Source: CBDCDJ01 sp965215355
GTDB lineage: Bacteria; Deinococcota; Deinococci; Deinococcales; Trueperaceae
Length of the DNA: 64,000 nucleotides
Direction: 5' to 3'
NCBI GenBank assembly: GCA_965215355.1
Contig: CBDCDJ010000007.1
Coordinates: 4,244,303 to 4,308,302 of the forward strand
This document shows positions 17,336 through 24,875 of the stretch, one piece after another; within the stretch, counting starts at the first letter, position 1; each line of letters begins with the position of its first letter. Under the pieces are notes generated by a model. That model was not told the DNA's origin. It worked only from the letters and a program-made list of their open reading frames with translations, and did not search any database. The position numbers and the translations under genes are program-made.

Positions 17336-17385
17336 CCTACCCGCCGATGGCGACCATCGTCCGGGGCCGCTCGACGGGCGTGGTG
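17336..17385 (-). repeat. Direct repeat A2: native moaA 3' end
   Basis: This is the copy that forms the end of intact moaA, including the C-terminal Gly-Gly codons and stop. It matches 14895-14944 with one mismatch. Confidence 0.85.
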
Positions 17386-18317
17386 ATGCCCGAGGCGACC
17401 TTGCGGTGCGCGGCGACCAAAAACATCTCCTGGATGGCCCCCACCGGGTCGGCGGTGCTCAACGCTTCGCGGATGTCGATTTCGCGGTCGGTCATGAGGC
17501 AGGGGCGCAAACGGCCGTCGCTCGTCAAGCGCATCCGGCTGCACGCGCCGCAAAAGGGTTCGGAGACGGGGTTGATAAAGCCGATAGCGCCTTGCCAACC
17601 GGGAACTTTGAACAGCCGTGCCGGGGCCGAGGGGTCGGTCTGGACGGGCTCGAGCGCGCCGAACGCCGTCTCGACCATCTCTTTAATCTCTTTACCGGAC
17701 ACGAAATTCTCAAAATACGCCCCCGGCTCGGCGTTGTTGAGGTGCATGTATTCGATGTAGCGCGTGTGGATGGGCCGGTCGCGTGTCAGTTCGGCGAGTT
17801 TGACGATTTGGTGTTCGTTGATGCCGCGAATCACCACCGCGTTCAGTTTGACCGGGTGCAGTCCGGCCTCCAAAACGGCCTCGATGCCCGCCCACACCTG
17901 TTTGATGTCGCCGCCCTTGGTCGCCTCACGGAACACCTCCGGGTCGACGGCGTCGAGCGAGATGTTCACGCGGTCGAGCCCGGCGTCGAGCAGCGCGGGC
18001 AGGCGGCGTTTTAGAAGGCTCGCGTTCGTCGTCACGGCCACGTCGGGGATGCCGACGACGTTTTTGGCGTGGTAAATCATTTCGGGAAGTTCTTTGCGCA
18101 GCAGCGGCTCGCCGCCGGTAAAGCGCACCGCGTCCATGCCCAGACCGGCGGCGGCCTCGACCACGTTCGCCACGTCCTGCACCGTGACCGTGCCGAGCGG
18201 GTCGCCGTGGCCCAGGCCGAGCGGGTCGCAGTAGAAACACTTGTAGTTGCAGCGCGGGGTCACGCTGATGCGCAAGTCTCTGACGACGCGGCCGTGTTGG
18301 TCGATGAGCGATTTCAA
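17337..18317 (-). CDS. moaA: GTP 3',8-cyclase (molybdenum cofactor synthesis)
   Basis: The 326-aa radical SAM enzyme converts GTP to the 3',8-cyclo intermediate of molybdopterin. The N-terminal cluster motif is CNYKCFYC and the C-terminal cluster motif is PFCGACSRMRLTSDGRLRPCL. The protein ends in the Gly-Gly tail that is essential in the family. The start is a TTG at 18317 with a TACACT box nine bases upstream, a leaderless arrangement. No other moa or moe gene lies in the window. Its last 50 bases are duplicated at 14895-14944. Confidence 0.95.
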   Translation of the reverse strand: MKSLIDQHGRVVRDLRISVTPRCNYKCFYCDPLGLGHGDPLGTVTVQDVANVVEAAAGLGMDAVRFTGGEPLLRKELPEMIYHAKNVVGIPDVAVTTNASLLKRRLPALLDAGLDRVNISLDAVDPEVFREATKGGDIKQVWAGIEAVLEAGLHPVKLNAVVIRGINEHQIVKLAELTRDRPIHTRYIEYMHLNNAEPGAYFENFVSGKEIKEMVETAFGALEPVQTDPSAPARLFKVPGWQGAIGFINPVSEPFCGACSRMRLTSDGRLRPCLMTDREIDIREALSTADPVGAIQEMFLVAAHRKVASGITTPVERPRTMVAIGG

Positions 18318-18409
18318 AGTAAGGAGAGTGTAGCGTAAAAATGAGGTGGGCTGTGTGGCTTGGGGATGGGCGTCGGGGCTCGAGCCTCAACGCCGTTAAG
18401 ATTGAGGCT

Positions 18410-19369
18410 GTGAATAAAATTGAAGCTGTGAACAATTATCTCGTCCTGACCGACGCCGACGTTGCCGAACACCTCACCATGCCCGTGGCAGTCGAGAAGA
18501 TGGAGGACGCCTTTCGAGAACTTGCGGCGGGTACACTGGTCGCGCCGCCCCGCTTTCGCGTCGAAGCGCCCAAGGGTGCCCTGGTATTTACCGCGGGCGC
18601 GGCGACGGGCGCTGAGCAAGCTATCGGTTTTCGCGTTTACGACACCTTTCCGAGTGCCGCCTCCACCGACCAAACCCAGCTCGTCGCCGTTTTCGACTCG
18701 GAAACAGGACGGTTCAAGGGGGTCGTCATCGGCGGGGCCATCGGCGCTATGCGCACGGGCGCCATCGGCGGTGTGGCCGTCAAGTACATGGCGAAACCTG
18801 CTGCCAGCGTTCTTGCCGTCGTCGGCGCGGGTTTTCAAGCGCGAACGCAGCTTCGCGCGGCTATGGCAGTCAGGACGTTCGAACAGGTTTTCATCACCAG
18901 CCGGACCCGCTCGAGCGCGGCAGCTTTTCGTGATGAAGTCAGCGCGGACTTCAATGTCCCCTGTGAGGTGACCGACGCACAAGCGGCTGTCCGGGACGCC
19001 GACGTCGTGCTGTGCGCGACTACCAGCCGAACACCCGTCCTCGAGGCGGCATGGCTCAAGGCAGGTGCGCACGTCAACCAGGTCGGCCCCAAAGGTCTCG
19101 GTCGTTCGGAGCTTCCCGCGAATATTGTCGACGTTGCTGCCGTCATCGCCACGGACTCGTTAGAGCAAACCAGGGCCTACCCGGAACCTCACTTCGTTAC
19201 AGACGAAAGTCGTTTCGTCGGTTTGGAAAGCATTGTCGTGGGAAACAAACCGGGACGCCGGAGTAACGACGACGTCACCTTGTTTTGCTCGGTGGGTTTG
19301 GCCGGCACAGAGGTTGTGTTGGCAAATCATCTTCTGCGGCTGAAAAATAGTTCTATGGCTGAAAATTGA
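18410..19369 (+). CDS. Ornithine cyclodeaminase/mu-crystallin family oxidoreductase
   Basis: About 319 aa with family marks: PPRFRVEAPKGALVF, AIGAMRTGAIGGVAVKYMA, a Rossmann loop VVGAGFQARTQLRA and a DVVLCATTSRTPV strand. Members deaminate ornithine or reduce ketimines and other imino acids with NAD(P)H. The start is set at the GTG at 18410, where TAAGAT ends seven bases upstream; an ATG at 18341 would add 23 residues. Codons 1-12 contain a duplicated hexapeptide (KIEAVN twice) from an 18-bp tandem duplication. It is divergent from moaA. Confidence 0.8.
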   Translation: MNKIEAVNNYLVLTDADVAEHLTMPVAVEKMEDAFRELAAGTLVAPPRFRVEAPKGALVFTAGAATGAEQAIGFRVYDTFPSAASTDQTQLVAVFDSETGRFKGVVIGGAIGAMRTGAIGGVAVKYMAKPAASVLAVVGAGFQARTQLRAAMAVRTFEQVFITSRTRSSAAAFRDEVSADFNVPCEVTDAQAAVRDADVVLCATTSRTPVLEAAWLKAGAHVNQVGPKGLGRSELPANIVDVAAVIATDSLEQTRAYPEPHFVTDESRFVGLESIVVGNKPGRRSNDDVTLFCSVGLAGTEVVLANHLLRLKNSSMAEN

Positions 19370-19438
19370 CTTTGTCGTAAAGGTTTTTCAAAAATATCAC
19401 GCAGGGGACGGCGGCGAGCGTTCCCACACCCTCGAAGC

Positions 19439-19468
19439 TTGATAAATATAGGCATTTGCCTATATACT
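19439..19468 (+). promoter_or_regulatory. Promoter of the higBA-like operon
   Basis: TTGATA (19439-19444) and TATACT (19463-19468) are separated by 18 bases. The start of transcription is expected near 19475, just before the GAAGGG ribosome site of the toxin gene. Confidence 0.7.
19446..19465. promoter_or_regulatory. Perfect 20-bp palindromic operator over the -10 box
   Basis: ATATAGGCA-TT-TGCCTATAT is a perfect inverted repeat that spans the spacer and overlaps the -10 box. It is the likely autoregulatory site of the Xre-type antitoxin encoded downstream. Confidence 0.75.
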
Positions 19469-19487
19469 GGCGATGAAGGGTGACGCT

Positions 19488-19850
19488 ATGGCAATCGAAA
19501 AGCCGGTTATCTGGGTTCGCTCCTCTTTGGAGGAGCTGAAGGCTTTACCCCAGAAGCCCAGACGTGACATAGGGTTTGCCCTGGCCGAAGTGCAAGAAGG
19601 TGGGTTTCCAGACAATGCCAAACTGCTGAAAGGTTTTAGTGGCGTCTACGAGATTCGCACCGACTTCGACAGCAATACCTACCGAGCGGCTTATGTTGTG
19701 AACCTTGGCGAGAACATCTACGTGCTTCACGTCTTTCAGAAGAAGTCAAAACGCGGTGCGGAGACGCCGAAGGCCGACCTGGAAAAGATACGCGGCCGCC
19801 TAAAACGCGCTCAGGAACTTGCAAAGGAGTTGGAAAATGACAACCCGTAA
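19488..19850 (+). CDS. HigB/RelE-type toxin (phage Gp49-like)
   Basis: The 120-aa basic protein has WVRSSLEELKALPQKPRRDIG, then YEIRTDFDSNTYRAAYVVNLG and VLHVFQKKSKRG, the Gp49/HigB pattern of ribosome-dependent or free mRNA interferases. The ATG at 19488 is chosen for its GAAGGG site; an ATG at 19473 lies too close to the -10 box. The toxin precedes its antitoxin and overlaps it by 14 bases, the order typical of higBA. A palindromic operator lies directly upstream. Confidence 0.85.
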   Translation: MAIEKPVIWVRSSLEELKALPQKPRRDIGFALAEVQEGGFPDNAKLLKGFSGVYEIRTDFDSNTYRAAYVVNLGENIYVLHVFQKKSKRGAETPKADLEKIRGRLKRAQELAKELENDNP

Positions 19851-20178
19851 AAAGGACTTCGCCCTCGGGAGTGGCAACGTGTTTGCCGACCTCGACTTGC
19901 CCAACCCCGAGGAGTTGCAGCTAAAAACAAAACTCACTTTGCTCATTAAACGAATTATTCAGCAACGTGGCTGGACCCAACAACAAGCCGCCGACGCCTT
20001 GGGAATCAAGCAACCCGACGTGTCTGAACTCAGCCGAGGCCAGCGTCTCGAGCACTATTCGGTAGAACGGCTGCTGAATTTTTTAAGCAAGCTCGAGCAA
20101 AAGGTGACGATTACCGTCAACAGTGACGAACTGCCACCGGAGGAGATTGTGCTTGTCGCTCAGGCACCAACAGGATGA
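19837..20178 (+). CDS. HigA-type Xre-family antitoxin
   Basis: The 113-aa protein contains a helix-turn-helix (GWTQQQAADALGIKQPDVSELSR, residues 45-68) near its centre and a C-terminal beta segment. The N-terminus (FALGSGNVFADLDLPNPEE) matches antitoxins paired with Gp49-type toxins. The ATG at 19837 follows AAAGGAG. It should neutralise the preceding toxin and repress the operon through the palindrome at 19446-19465. Confidence 0.85.
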   Translation: MTTRKKDFALGSGNVFADLDLPNPEELQLKTKLTLLIKRIIQQRGWTQQQAADALGIKQPDVSELSRGQRLEHYSVERLLNFLSKLEQKVTITVNSDELPPEEIVLVAQAPTG

Positions 20179-20194
20179 GCGTGCGCCGAATACA

Positions 20195-20461
20195 TTACGG
20201 CTTCGGCGCTTGTCCGGCGTGCCAGCTTCCTCTACGCCCCCCGCGCCAAAAACAGTCGCCGCTGGAAGAATGAGTGTCGGGATAACTCTGTAGCGCTCCG
20301 ACGACCTCCTTCAAGGGAATCCGGTAAGCAAAACGGGTTTTTAAGTACCACAGCTCGAGCCCCGCCCTCAGCGCCTCGGCATCGTCCAGCGCGACACCAA
20401 GACGTTGTGCGTAAGTCAGCGCCCGGTTCACTGCGAGGTCGAAAAGCGCTTCCCTAGACAT
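20195..20461 (-). CDS. Small uncharacterised protein
   Basis: The 88-aa open frame from ATG 20461 opens MSREALFDLAVNRALTYAQRL, followed by AEALRAGLELWYLKTRF, plausibly helical. The C-terminal 25 residues look low-complexity. It is convergent with the higA-like gene, 16 bases away. No family is recognised. Codon usage resembles its neighbours in the first two thirds, so a short real gene is likely. Confidence 0.45.
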   Translation of the reverse strand: MSREALFDLAVNRALTYAQRLGVALDDAEALRAGLELWYLKTRFAYRIPLKEVVGALQSYPDTHSSSGDCFWRGGRRGSWHAGQAPKP

Positions 20462-20509
20462 CAAAGCTATCCCTTAGCGTCGCTTGCCAAAGCGTGCCGC
20501 ACTCGGTAC

Positions 20510-20535
20510 TTTCCACTCGGTCCTCGGTACTTTTC
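20510..20535 (+). repeat. Dispersed intergenic repeat, copy 1 (CGGTACTTTTC family)
   Basis: Matches 46537-46562 (opposite strand) over 26 bases with one mismatch. The ACTCGGTACTTTC core also occurs just upstream at 20501 and near 22516-22530. Confidence 0.6.
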
Positions 20536-21642
20536 TCAGTTCCTCGTCATAACCTCGTAGCCGATACCGCTCAACACCTGCACCGCCCGCTTGAGTTGAG
20601 GTTCGCTGTCGAAAGCGAGCCGCACCGCGCCGCCGGTTTCGCGGATGCCCAGAACCTCGATGTCGTTGATGTTGATGTCGGCCCCGCCGAGCGCGCCGGT
20701 CATCTTGGCGAGTTCGCCGGGCTTGTCCGGCACGCCGACGACGATCTCGTAGCGGGCGGGCAGCAAACTGCGCTTGACGATGGGGAAGCTGTCGCGGGTG
20801 CGCTTGGCGGCCTCGGCGCTCTCGAGCAACTTTTCGGGGTCTTCAAGCGTTTCGGTGAGGTGCTCGAGCTGCCTCTTCAACGCGTTCAGCGCCTCGCGAA
20901 TGGCTTCCCGGTTGCCGAGCACCATGTCGCGGCTCATCGTCGGGTTGCCCGAAGCGATGCGGGTGAGGTCGCGGTAGCCGCCCGCTGCCAAGAGCATCAT
21001 CAGGTCTTTGTCCTCGTCCTCGCCAATCATTCGGGTGAGGGCGACGGCGGCTAAGTAGGGCACGTGACTGACCGCGGCGACCAGTCGGTCGTGCTGCTCG
21101 GGGCGCACCTTGAGGGGTTTCGCGCCCAGGTGGGTCACAAACTCGCGCACCAGCGCCAGTGCGGCGGGGTCGGTGGTCTCACCCGGCGTCAAAACCCAAA
21201 CCGCGTTTTCCAGCAGCGCCGCCGAAGCGTTCTGCACGCCGCTCTTTTCGCTCCCCGCCATCGGGTGGCCGCCGACGAAGCGCAGGTGCGACAGGGCGCG
21301 CACGATTTCGCCCTTGACGCTGCCCACGTCGGTTATAACCGTGTGTCGGCCCAAAAAGGGCTCGAGTTCCTTCGCTAAAGGCACCAGCGCCTTGGCGGGC
21401 GTCGCTAAAATGACGAGGTCGGCTCCGTTCAGCCACTCACCCGGCGACAGCTTGGCTTCGTCGATGACGCCCATGCCCTGCGCAGCCTCGAGCGCTGCAG
21501 GATTCTGGTCTAGTCCGACGACCCGCTCGGCCAAAAAGCGCTGGCGCACGCCTAAGCCGACCGAGCCGCCGATGAGCCCGACGCCCGCGATGACGACGGT
21601 CTCAAGCAAGGGGGCGGGTCGCATAGGGTCAAGTTGTATCAT
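20536..21642 (-). CDS. tyrA: Prephenate dehydrogenase with C-terminal ACT domain
   Basis: The 368-aa enzyme oxidatively decarboxylates prephenate to 4-hydroxyphenylpyruvate for tyrosine synthesis. It has a Rossmann motif VIAGVGLIGGSVG, the conserved VGGHPMAGSEKSG segment around residue 123, and SHVPYLAAVAL in the helical dimer domain. Residues 295-368 form an ACT domain (EIVVGVPDKPGELAKMTGAL), expected to give tyrosine feedback control. The start may be the ATG at 21642 or the in-frame ATG six codons on; neither has a strong ribosome site. Confidence 0.92.
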   Translation of the reverse strand: MIQLDPMRPAPLLETVVIAGVGLIGGSVGLGVRQRFLAERVVGLDQNPAALEAAQGMGVIDEAKLSPGEWLNGADLVILATPAKALVPLAKELEPFLGRHTVITDVGSVKGEIVRALSHLRFVGGHPMAGSEKSGVQNASAALLENAVWVLTPGETTDPAALALVREFVTHLGAKPLKVRPEQHDRLVAAVSHVPYLAAVALTRMIGEDEDKDLMMLLAAGGYRDLTRIASGNPTMSRDMVLGNREAIREALNALKRQLEHLTETLEDPEKLLESAEAAKRTRDSFPIVKRSLLPARYEIVVGVPDKPGELAKMTGALGGADININDIEVLGIRETGGAVRLAFDSEPQLKRAVQVLSGIGYEVMTRN

Positions 21643-21649
21643 GTTTCTC

Positions 21650-21704
21650 GTTGCTCGTGATTCGTTCTTCGTTTTTACGAACTGCGAAAAGCGAACAACG
21701 AACT
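21650..21704. repeat. Palindrome-rich intergenic repeat related to 33867-33917
   Basis: Contains TTCGTTCTTCGTTTTTACGA followed by CGAACAACGAAC. The segment at 33867-33917, read on the other strand, has a closely similar order of words. Confidence 0.45.
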
Positions 21705-21711
21705 AATTTCT

Positions 21712-22455
21712 CTAAACGTGGACGGGCTCGAGCCTCTTCCCGTGTCGCGCTACCGCGTCCATAAACGCTTCAAACGGTGCGATTTCCTCTTTGTAACGCG
21801 CAAAGCTCATCTCCGGGTGCCACTGGACGGCCAGGACGAAAGCCGTGCCGGTTCCTTCCACAGCTTCGACGACGCCGTCCGTCGCCCAACCCGTCGCTCG
21901 CAACCCGTCGCCGAGAGCGTCAATCGCCTGGTGATGGTACGAGTTGGTGCGGACGGTGACCGCGCCGTAGCTTTTAGCGAGCAGGGAACCCGGCTCGAGC
22001 CTCACCTCGTGAAACAAAGTTCCGTCGATGTTGCGCTGGCCGTGCTGAACCGTGTCCGGCACCGCGGGCAGGTGCTGGTGCAGCGTGCCGCCCTCGGCGA
22101 CGTTGACGAGTTGGATGCCGCGGCAAATGCCTAAAACGGGGATGCCCTTGCGCTTTGCGGCTTTGTAAAGCGCCAGCTCGAACAGGTCGCGCGTCTCGTC
22201 CACGATGCCCAAACCCTGCTGCGGCGTCTGCCCGAAAAAGTGCGGGCTCACGTCCTCGCCGCCGCTTAACAGCAGGCCGTCGGCACCTTCGACAAACGTC
22301 TCGGCGAGTTCGGGCTCGAGGTTGGGGGTGAACAGCGGCAAGCCGCCGCACTGCACGATGGCCTCGGCGTAGTTGACGCCGCCGACCACGTCGGCGCGGC
22401 GCAGGCCCTCGAGCCGCATCCGGGTCGCTGTGGTGATGAGGATTCGTGGTCTCAT
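21712..22455 (-). CDS. Class I glutamine amidotransferase-like peptidase C26 (PuuD-like)
   Basis: The 247-aa protein has the nucleophile Cys in PVLGICRGIQLVNVAEGGTL and the His/Glu pair in AVQWHPEMSF, as in gamma-glutamyl-GABA hydrolases. SGGEDVSPHFFGQ is characteristic of the C26 family. It probably hydrolyses a gamma-glutamyl amide. The ATG at 22455 is used because TATGCT ends seven bases upstream; longer frames to 22740 have no start signal. It is monocistronic and lies between tyrA and an Rrf2 gene on the same strand. Confidence 0.85.
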   Translation of the reverse strand: MRPRILITTATRMRLEGLRRADVVGGVNYAEAIVQCGGLPLFTPNLEPELAETFVEGADGLLLSGGEDVSPHFFGQTPQQGLGIVDETRDLFELALYKAAKRKGIPVLGICRGIQLVNVAEGGTLHQHLPAVPDTVQHGQRNIDGTLFHEVRLEPGSLLAKSYGAVTVRTNSYHHQAIDALGDGLRATGWATDGVVEAVEGTGTAFVLAVQWHPEMSFARYKEEIAPFEAFMDAVARHGKRLEPVHV

Positions 22456-22544
22456 GCGGCTGAGCATAACAGAAGGTGCCGAGCCGTAGAGTAAAACCGG
22501 ATTCAGCCCAACTTTCAACTCGGTACTTTCAACCCGGTACCGTT

Positions 22545-23012
22545 TTAAGCGTTCGGCCCGAGCAGGTGGTCTAAACAAAGTTCGTAGGTGACGCCCTGCC
22601 GAAAATCGTCGGCCAAGTCCGCGACGGTCACCTCGGCGAGAACGTTTAGCAGGGCGTCGCGCACCCGCAGCCAGACGCCGTTGCGGGCGTGGCAGCGGTC
22701 TTGGACCGCGCAAGGTTTGTACCAGTTCAGGCTCACGCACGACAGCGGCGCGACGGGGCCGTCGATGGCCCGCATCACGTCGCGCAAAGTGATTTCGTGC
22801 GCGGGCCGGGCCAGCGCGTAGCCGCCGCCGGTACCTTTTTTAGAAGCGACGAGGTCGTTGGCGCACAGTGTCGCCAGAATCCGCACGAGGTAAGGGCGAG
22901 CCACGTTCACAGCCTCGCTGATGGCGTCGCTGCCGGTCCAGCGGTCGAGGGGCACGGTGCCCAAGTAGCCGAGCGCCTGAAAAGCGTAAACGTCGGTCGC
23001 CGAAAGCCGCAT
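22545..23012 (-). CDS. Rrf2-family transcriptional regulator
   Basis: The 155-aa protein has an N-terminal winged helix (MRLSATDVYAFQALGYL), a recognition region VARPYLVRILATL and the wing KKGTGGGYALARP. Three cysteines (CVSLNWYKPCAVQDRC) occupy the position of the Fe-S ligands of IscR/NsrR proteins, spaced C-x8-C-x5-C. It may sense iron-sulphur status, NO or redox. The ATG at 23012 lies five bases after TATACT (leaderless). The regulated genes are unknown; no suf or isc genes are nearby. Confidence 0.88.
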   Translation of the reverse strand: MRLSATDVYAFQALGYLGTVPLDRWTGSDAISEAVNVARPYLVRILATLCANDLVASKKGTGGGYALARPAHEITLRDVMRAIDGPVAPLSCVSLNWYKPCAVQDRCHARNGVWLRVRDALLNVLAEVTVADLADDFRQGVTYELCLDHLLGPNA

Positions 23013-23127
23013 AAACGAGTATACCAAGCGCTTGTGGCTTGTAGTTCGTGGTTTCTTGGTTTTTCTACAGGCTATAAGCTACTAGCTACTGGCTACCAGC
23101 TGATTTGTAAGGTTCGCAATCCTCGCC

Positions 23128-23730
23128 TTACTCAGCGTCCCACTCGTACTCCATCCGCCGCGCCGTCCACTCGGCCGTTTGTTGCCCGTGCAGCTTGGCG
23201 ACGACGTGGAGCGCCATGTCGATGCCCGCCGAAACCCCCGCCGAGGTGACGACGCGCCCCTCATCCACGAAACGGGTGTTCTCGGCCATCGCTACTTGCG
23301 GATACTCGGCGCGCATGAAGTCGATGCTGCCCCAGTGCGTGGTGGCGCGTTTGCCGTCCAGGATGCCCTTTTCGGCGAGTAAAAACGCGCCCGTGCAAAC
23401 GCTCAAGGTGAGTTCGGTGTGTGCGTTCTGCGCCTCAATCCAGTTCAAAAGCTTAGGGTTGTGCCGCTCTCTCCGCGTGCCCCGTCCGCCCGGCACGACG
23501 ATGATGTCGAACTGCGGCGCGTTTTCGAACGTGTAGTGCGGCTGCACGAGCAGCCCGCCGCGACACTTCGCGGTTTCGGCTCGCTCTGCTACCGTGAAAA
23601 CTTGAAAAAGCCGCGCCTCGTCGTCGTCCACGCCCTCAGGTCGGGCGACGGAAAAGACTTCGAAAGGGCCGCAGAAGTCCAAAACTTCGACCTCGTCGAA
23701 AACAAGGATGCCGACGCTGCGTGGGGTCAT
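23128..23730 (-). CDS. DJ-1/PfpI family protein (isonitrile hydratase/AraC-type GATase1-like)
   Basis: The 200-aa protein begins VGILVFDEVEVLDFCGPFEVF, the mark of the GATase1-like subgroup found in isonitrile hydratases and FtrA-type regulators. The nucleophile elbow Cys is in LSVCTGAFLLAEKG near residue 110. No DNA-binding domain follows. TATACT lies six bases before the ATG (leaderless). Function in this organism is unknown. Confidence 0.85.
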   Translation of the reverse strand: MTPRSVGILVFDEVEVLDFCGPFEVFSVARPEGVDDDEARLFQVFTVAERAETAKCRGGLLVQPHYTFENAPQFDIIVVPGGRGTRRERHNPKLLNWIEAQNAHTELTLSVCTGAFLLAEKGILDGKRATTHWGSIDFMRAEYPQVAMAENTRFVDEGRVVTSAGVSAGIDMALHVVAKLHGQQTAEWTARRMEYEWDAE

Positions 23731-23766
23731 GGCGGCAGTATACCGTCCTGTTCCGTATTTCAGCCG

Positions 23767-24807
23767 TCAGCGGTGAACCAGCTCCCGCAACCGCTCGAAA
23801 ATATCCAGGCCCTGCTGTTTGAGGGTGTAAGGCGTGTCGATGAACACCCAGTTTTCGGCGAGCTTGTCGCCCGCGCGCCGGTAAATATCGACCACGCGCA
23901 TGTCAATAGGGGTGTTCGTCGCGGGCAAGCCTAGGTAGCCGCCGCCGGTGACCGTCATGCTCAAACTCGGCCAACCGACCCAGCCGCCGTAGACGCCTTC
24001 GGTCAGGCGCGCCTTGTGGCCCCTGTGTTCGCGCGTGCTGTAGAGACTCCGGCGAAACGGCGTCTGGTGCTGCCGTTTGAAGCCGCCGATGCTCAGGGTC
24101 GAGCCGACGCCGCTGGGCCCGTACCAAACCATGTCTTCGTGCCAGGTCTCGGCGAGTTTGGCGGGGCTCATGTCGACGTCTTTGTGCTCACTCAAGTCTC
24201 GAGCCATGCGCTCGATAAGCTCCAGGGTCTTGACGGACTCGAGCACCTCCTGCGGCTCCAGGACGAGGCCGTCGTGCGTTCTGGGGCCGGGAACGATGAT
24301 TTCCGCGCCCGTTTGCATGGGCAAGGGGTTCACGCCCGCCTGCTTCATCACGCCTATCAAGTCGGCTAAAAAGTACGTTTCGGCGACGCGCCCGTCGCGC
24401 ACCTCGTGAAACTCGCAGTAGCGCAAAAAGGCCAGTCTACCAGTCGCGGGGATGTCCAGCCAGGGGCGTTCGAACAGGCCCATGAAGTGGCCCATGCTCA
24501 CCACCCAGTCGCCGCCGAACACCGACGTGCCCGCCAGAAAAACGTCTTGCCGGCGCTGCACGAAGTCCCAGGCTTCAAAAAAAGGCCGGTAGAAGGTCTC
24601 CACCACCGCGTCGGCCCCGCGCCGGTCCTCGAACGGGAAGACGCCGTGCCACAGGTGGTCGCTCGAGGTGTAGTTGCCGACAACTTTGCTCAAGCTCTGG
24701 AGGTCGGCGTGCTCCAACTCGGTTTGAAAGGCTAAAACGAGGGCCTTGTTGGCTTGGTGCGTCTGTGTATCGCCGGGGCGAAAGTCGTTTTTGAGGGGGT
24801 CTGACAT
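23767..24807 (-). CDS. Tandem SnoaL/NTF2-fold protein (ester-cyclase-like)
   Basis: The 346-aa protein has two cone-shaped SnoaL/polyketide-cyclase-like domains. Domain 1 includes HLWHGVFPFEDRRGADAV and WLDIPATGRLAFLRYCEFHE. Domain 2 includes EDMVWYGPSGVGST, YLGLPATNTPIDMR and GDKLAENWVFIDTPY. The PATG/PATN and ENWVFID words recur in the proteins at 29919-32580, so all four belong to one family. It is separated from them by the fic gene and the ABC operon and may act in the same pathway. The reaction is unknown; members of the fold bind small hydrophobic or cyclic substrates. Confidence 0.75.
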   Translation of the reverse strand: MSDPLKNDFRPGDTQTHQANKALVLAFQTELEHADLQSLSKVVGNYTSSDHLWHGVFPFEDRRGADAVVETFYRPFFEAWDFVQRRQDVFLAGTSVFGGDWVVSMGHFMGLFERPWLDIPATGRLAFLRYCEFHEVRDGRVAETYFLADLIGVMKQAGVNPLPMQTGAEIIVPGPRTHDGLVLEPQEVLESVKTLELIERMARDLSEHKDVDMSPAKLAETWHEDMVWYGPSGVGSTLSIGGFKRQHQTPFRRSLYSTREHRGHKARLTEGVYGGWVGWPSLSMTVTGGGYLGLPATNTPIDMRVVDIYRRAGDKLAENWVFIDTPYTLKQQGLDIFERLRELVHR

Positions 24808-24875
24808 GGGGCTCCTAGGCGGGTCGGGTTGAATCCGAGTTCGTCATCTTCGGTGGGGTTAAAAAGGTCTGAGGT

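Noticed and set aside
17336..17385. tRNA-type attachment site for an integrative element
   Set aside because: There is no tRNA, integrase or excisionase in or near the block. Only the duplicated moaA end is seen, so the mechanism is left open.
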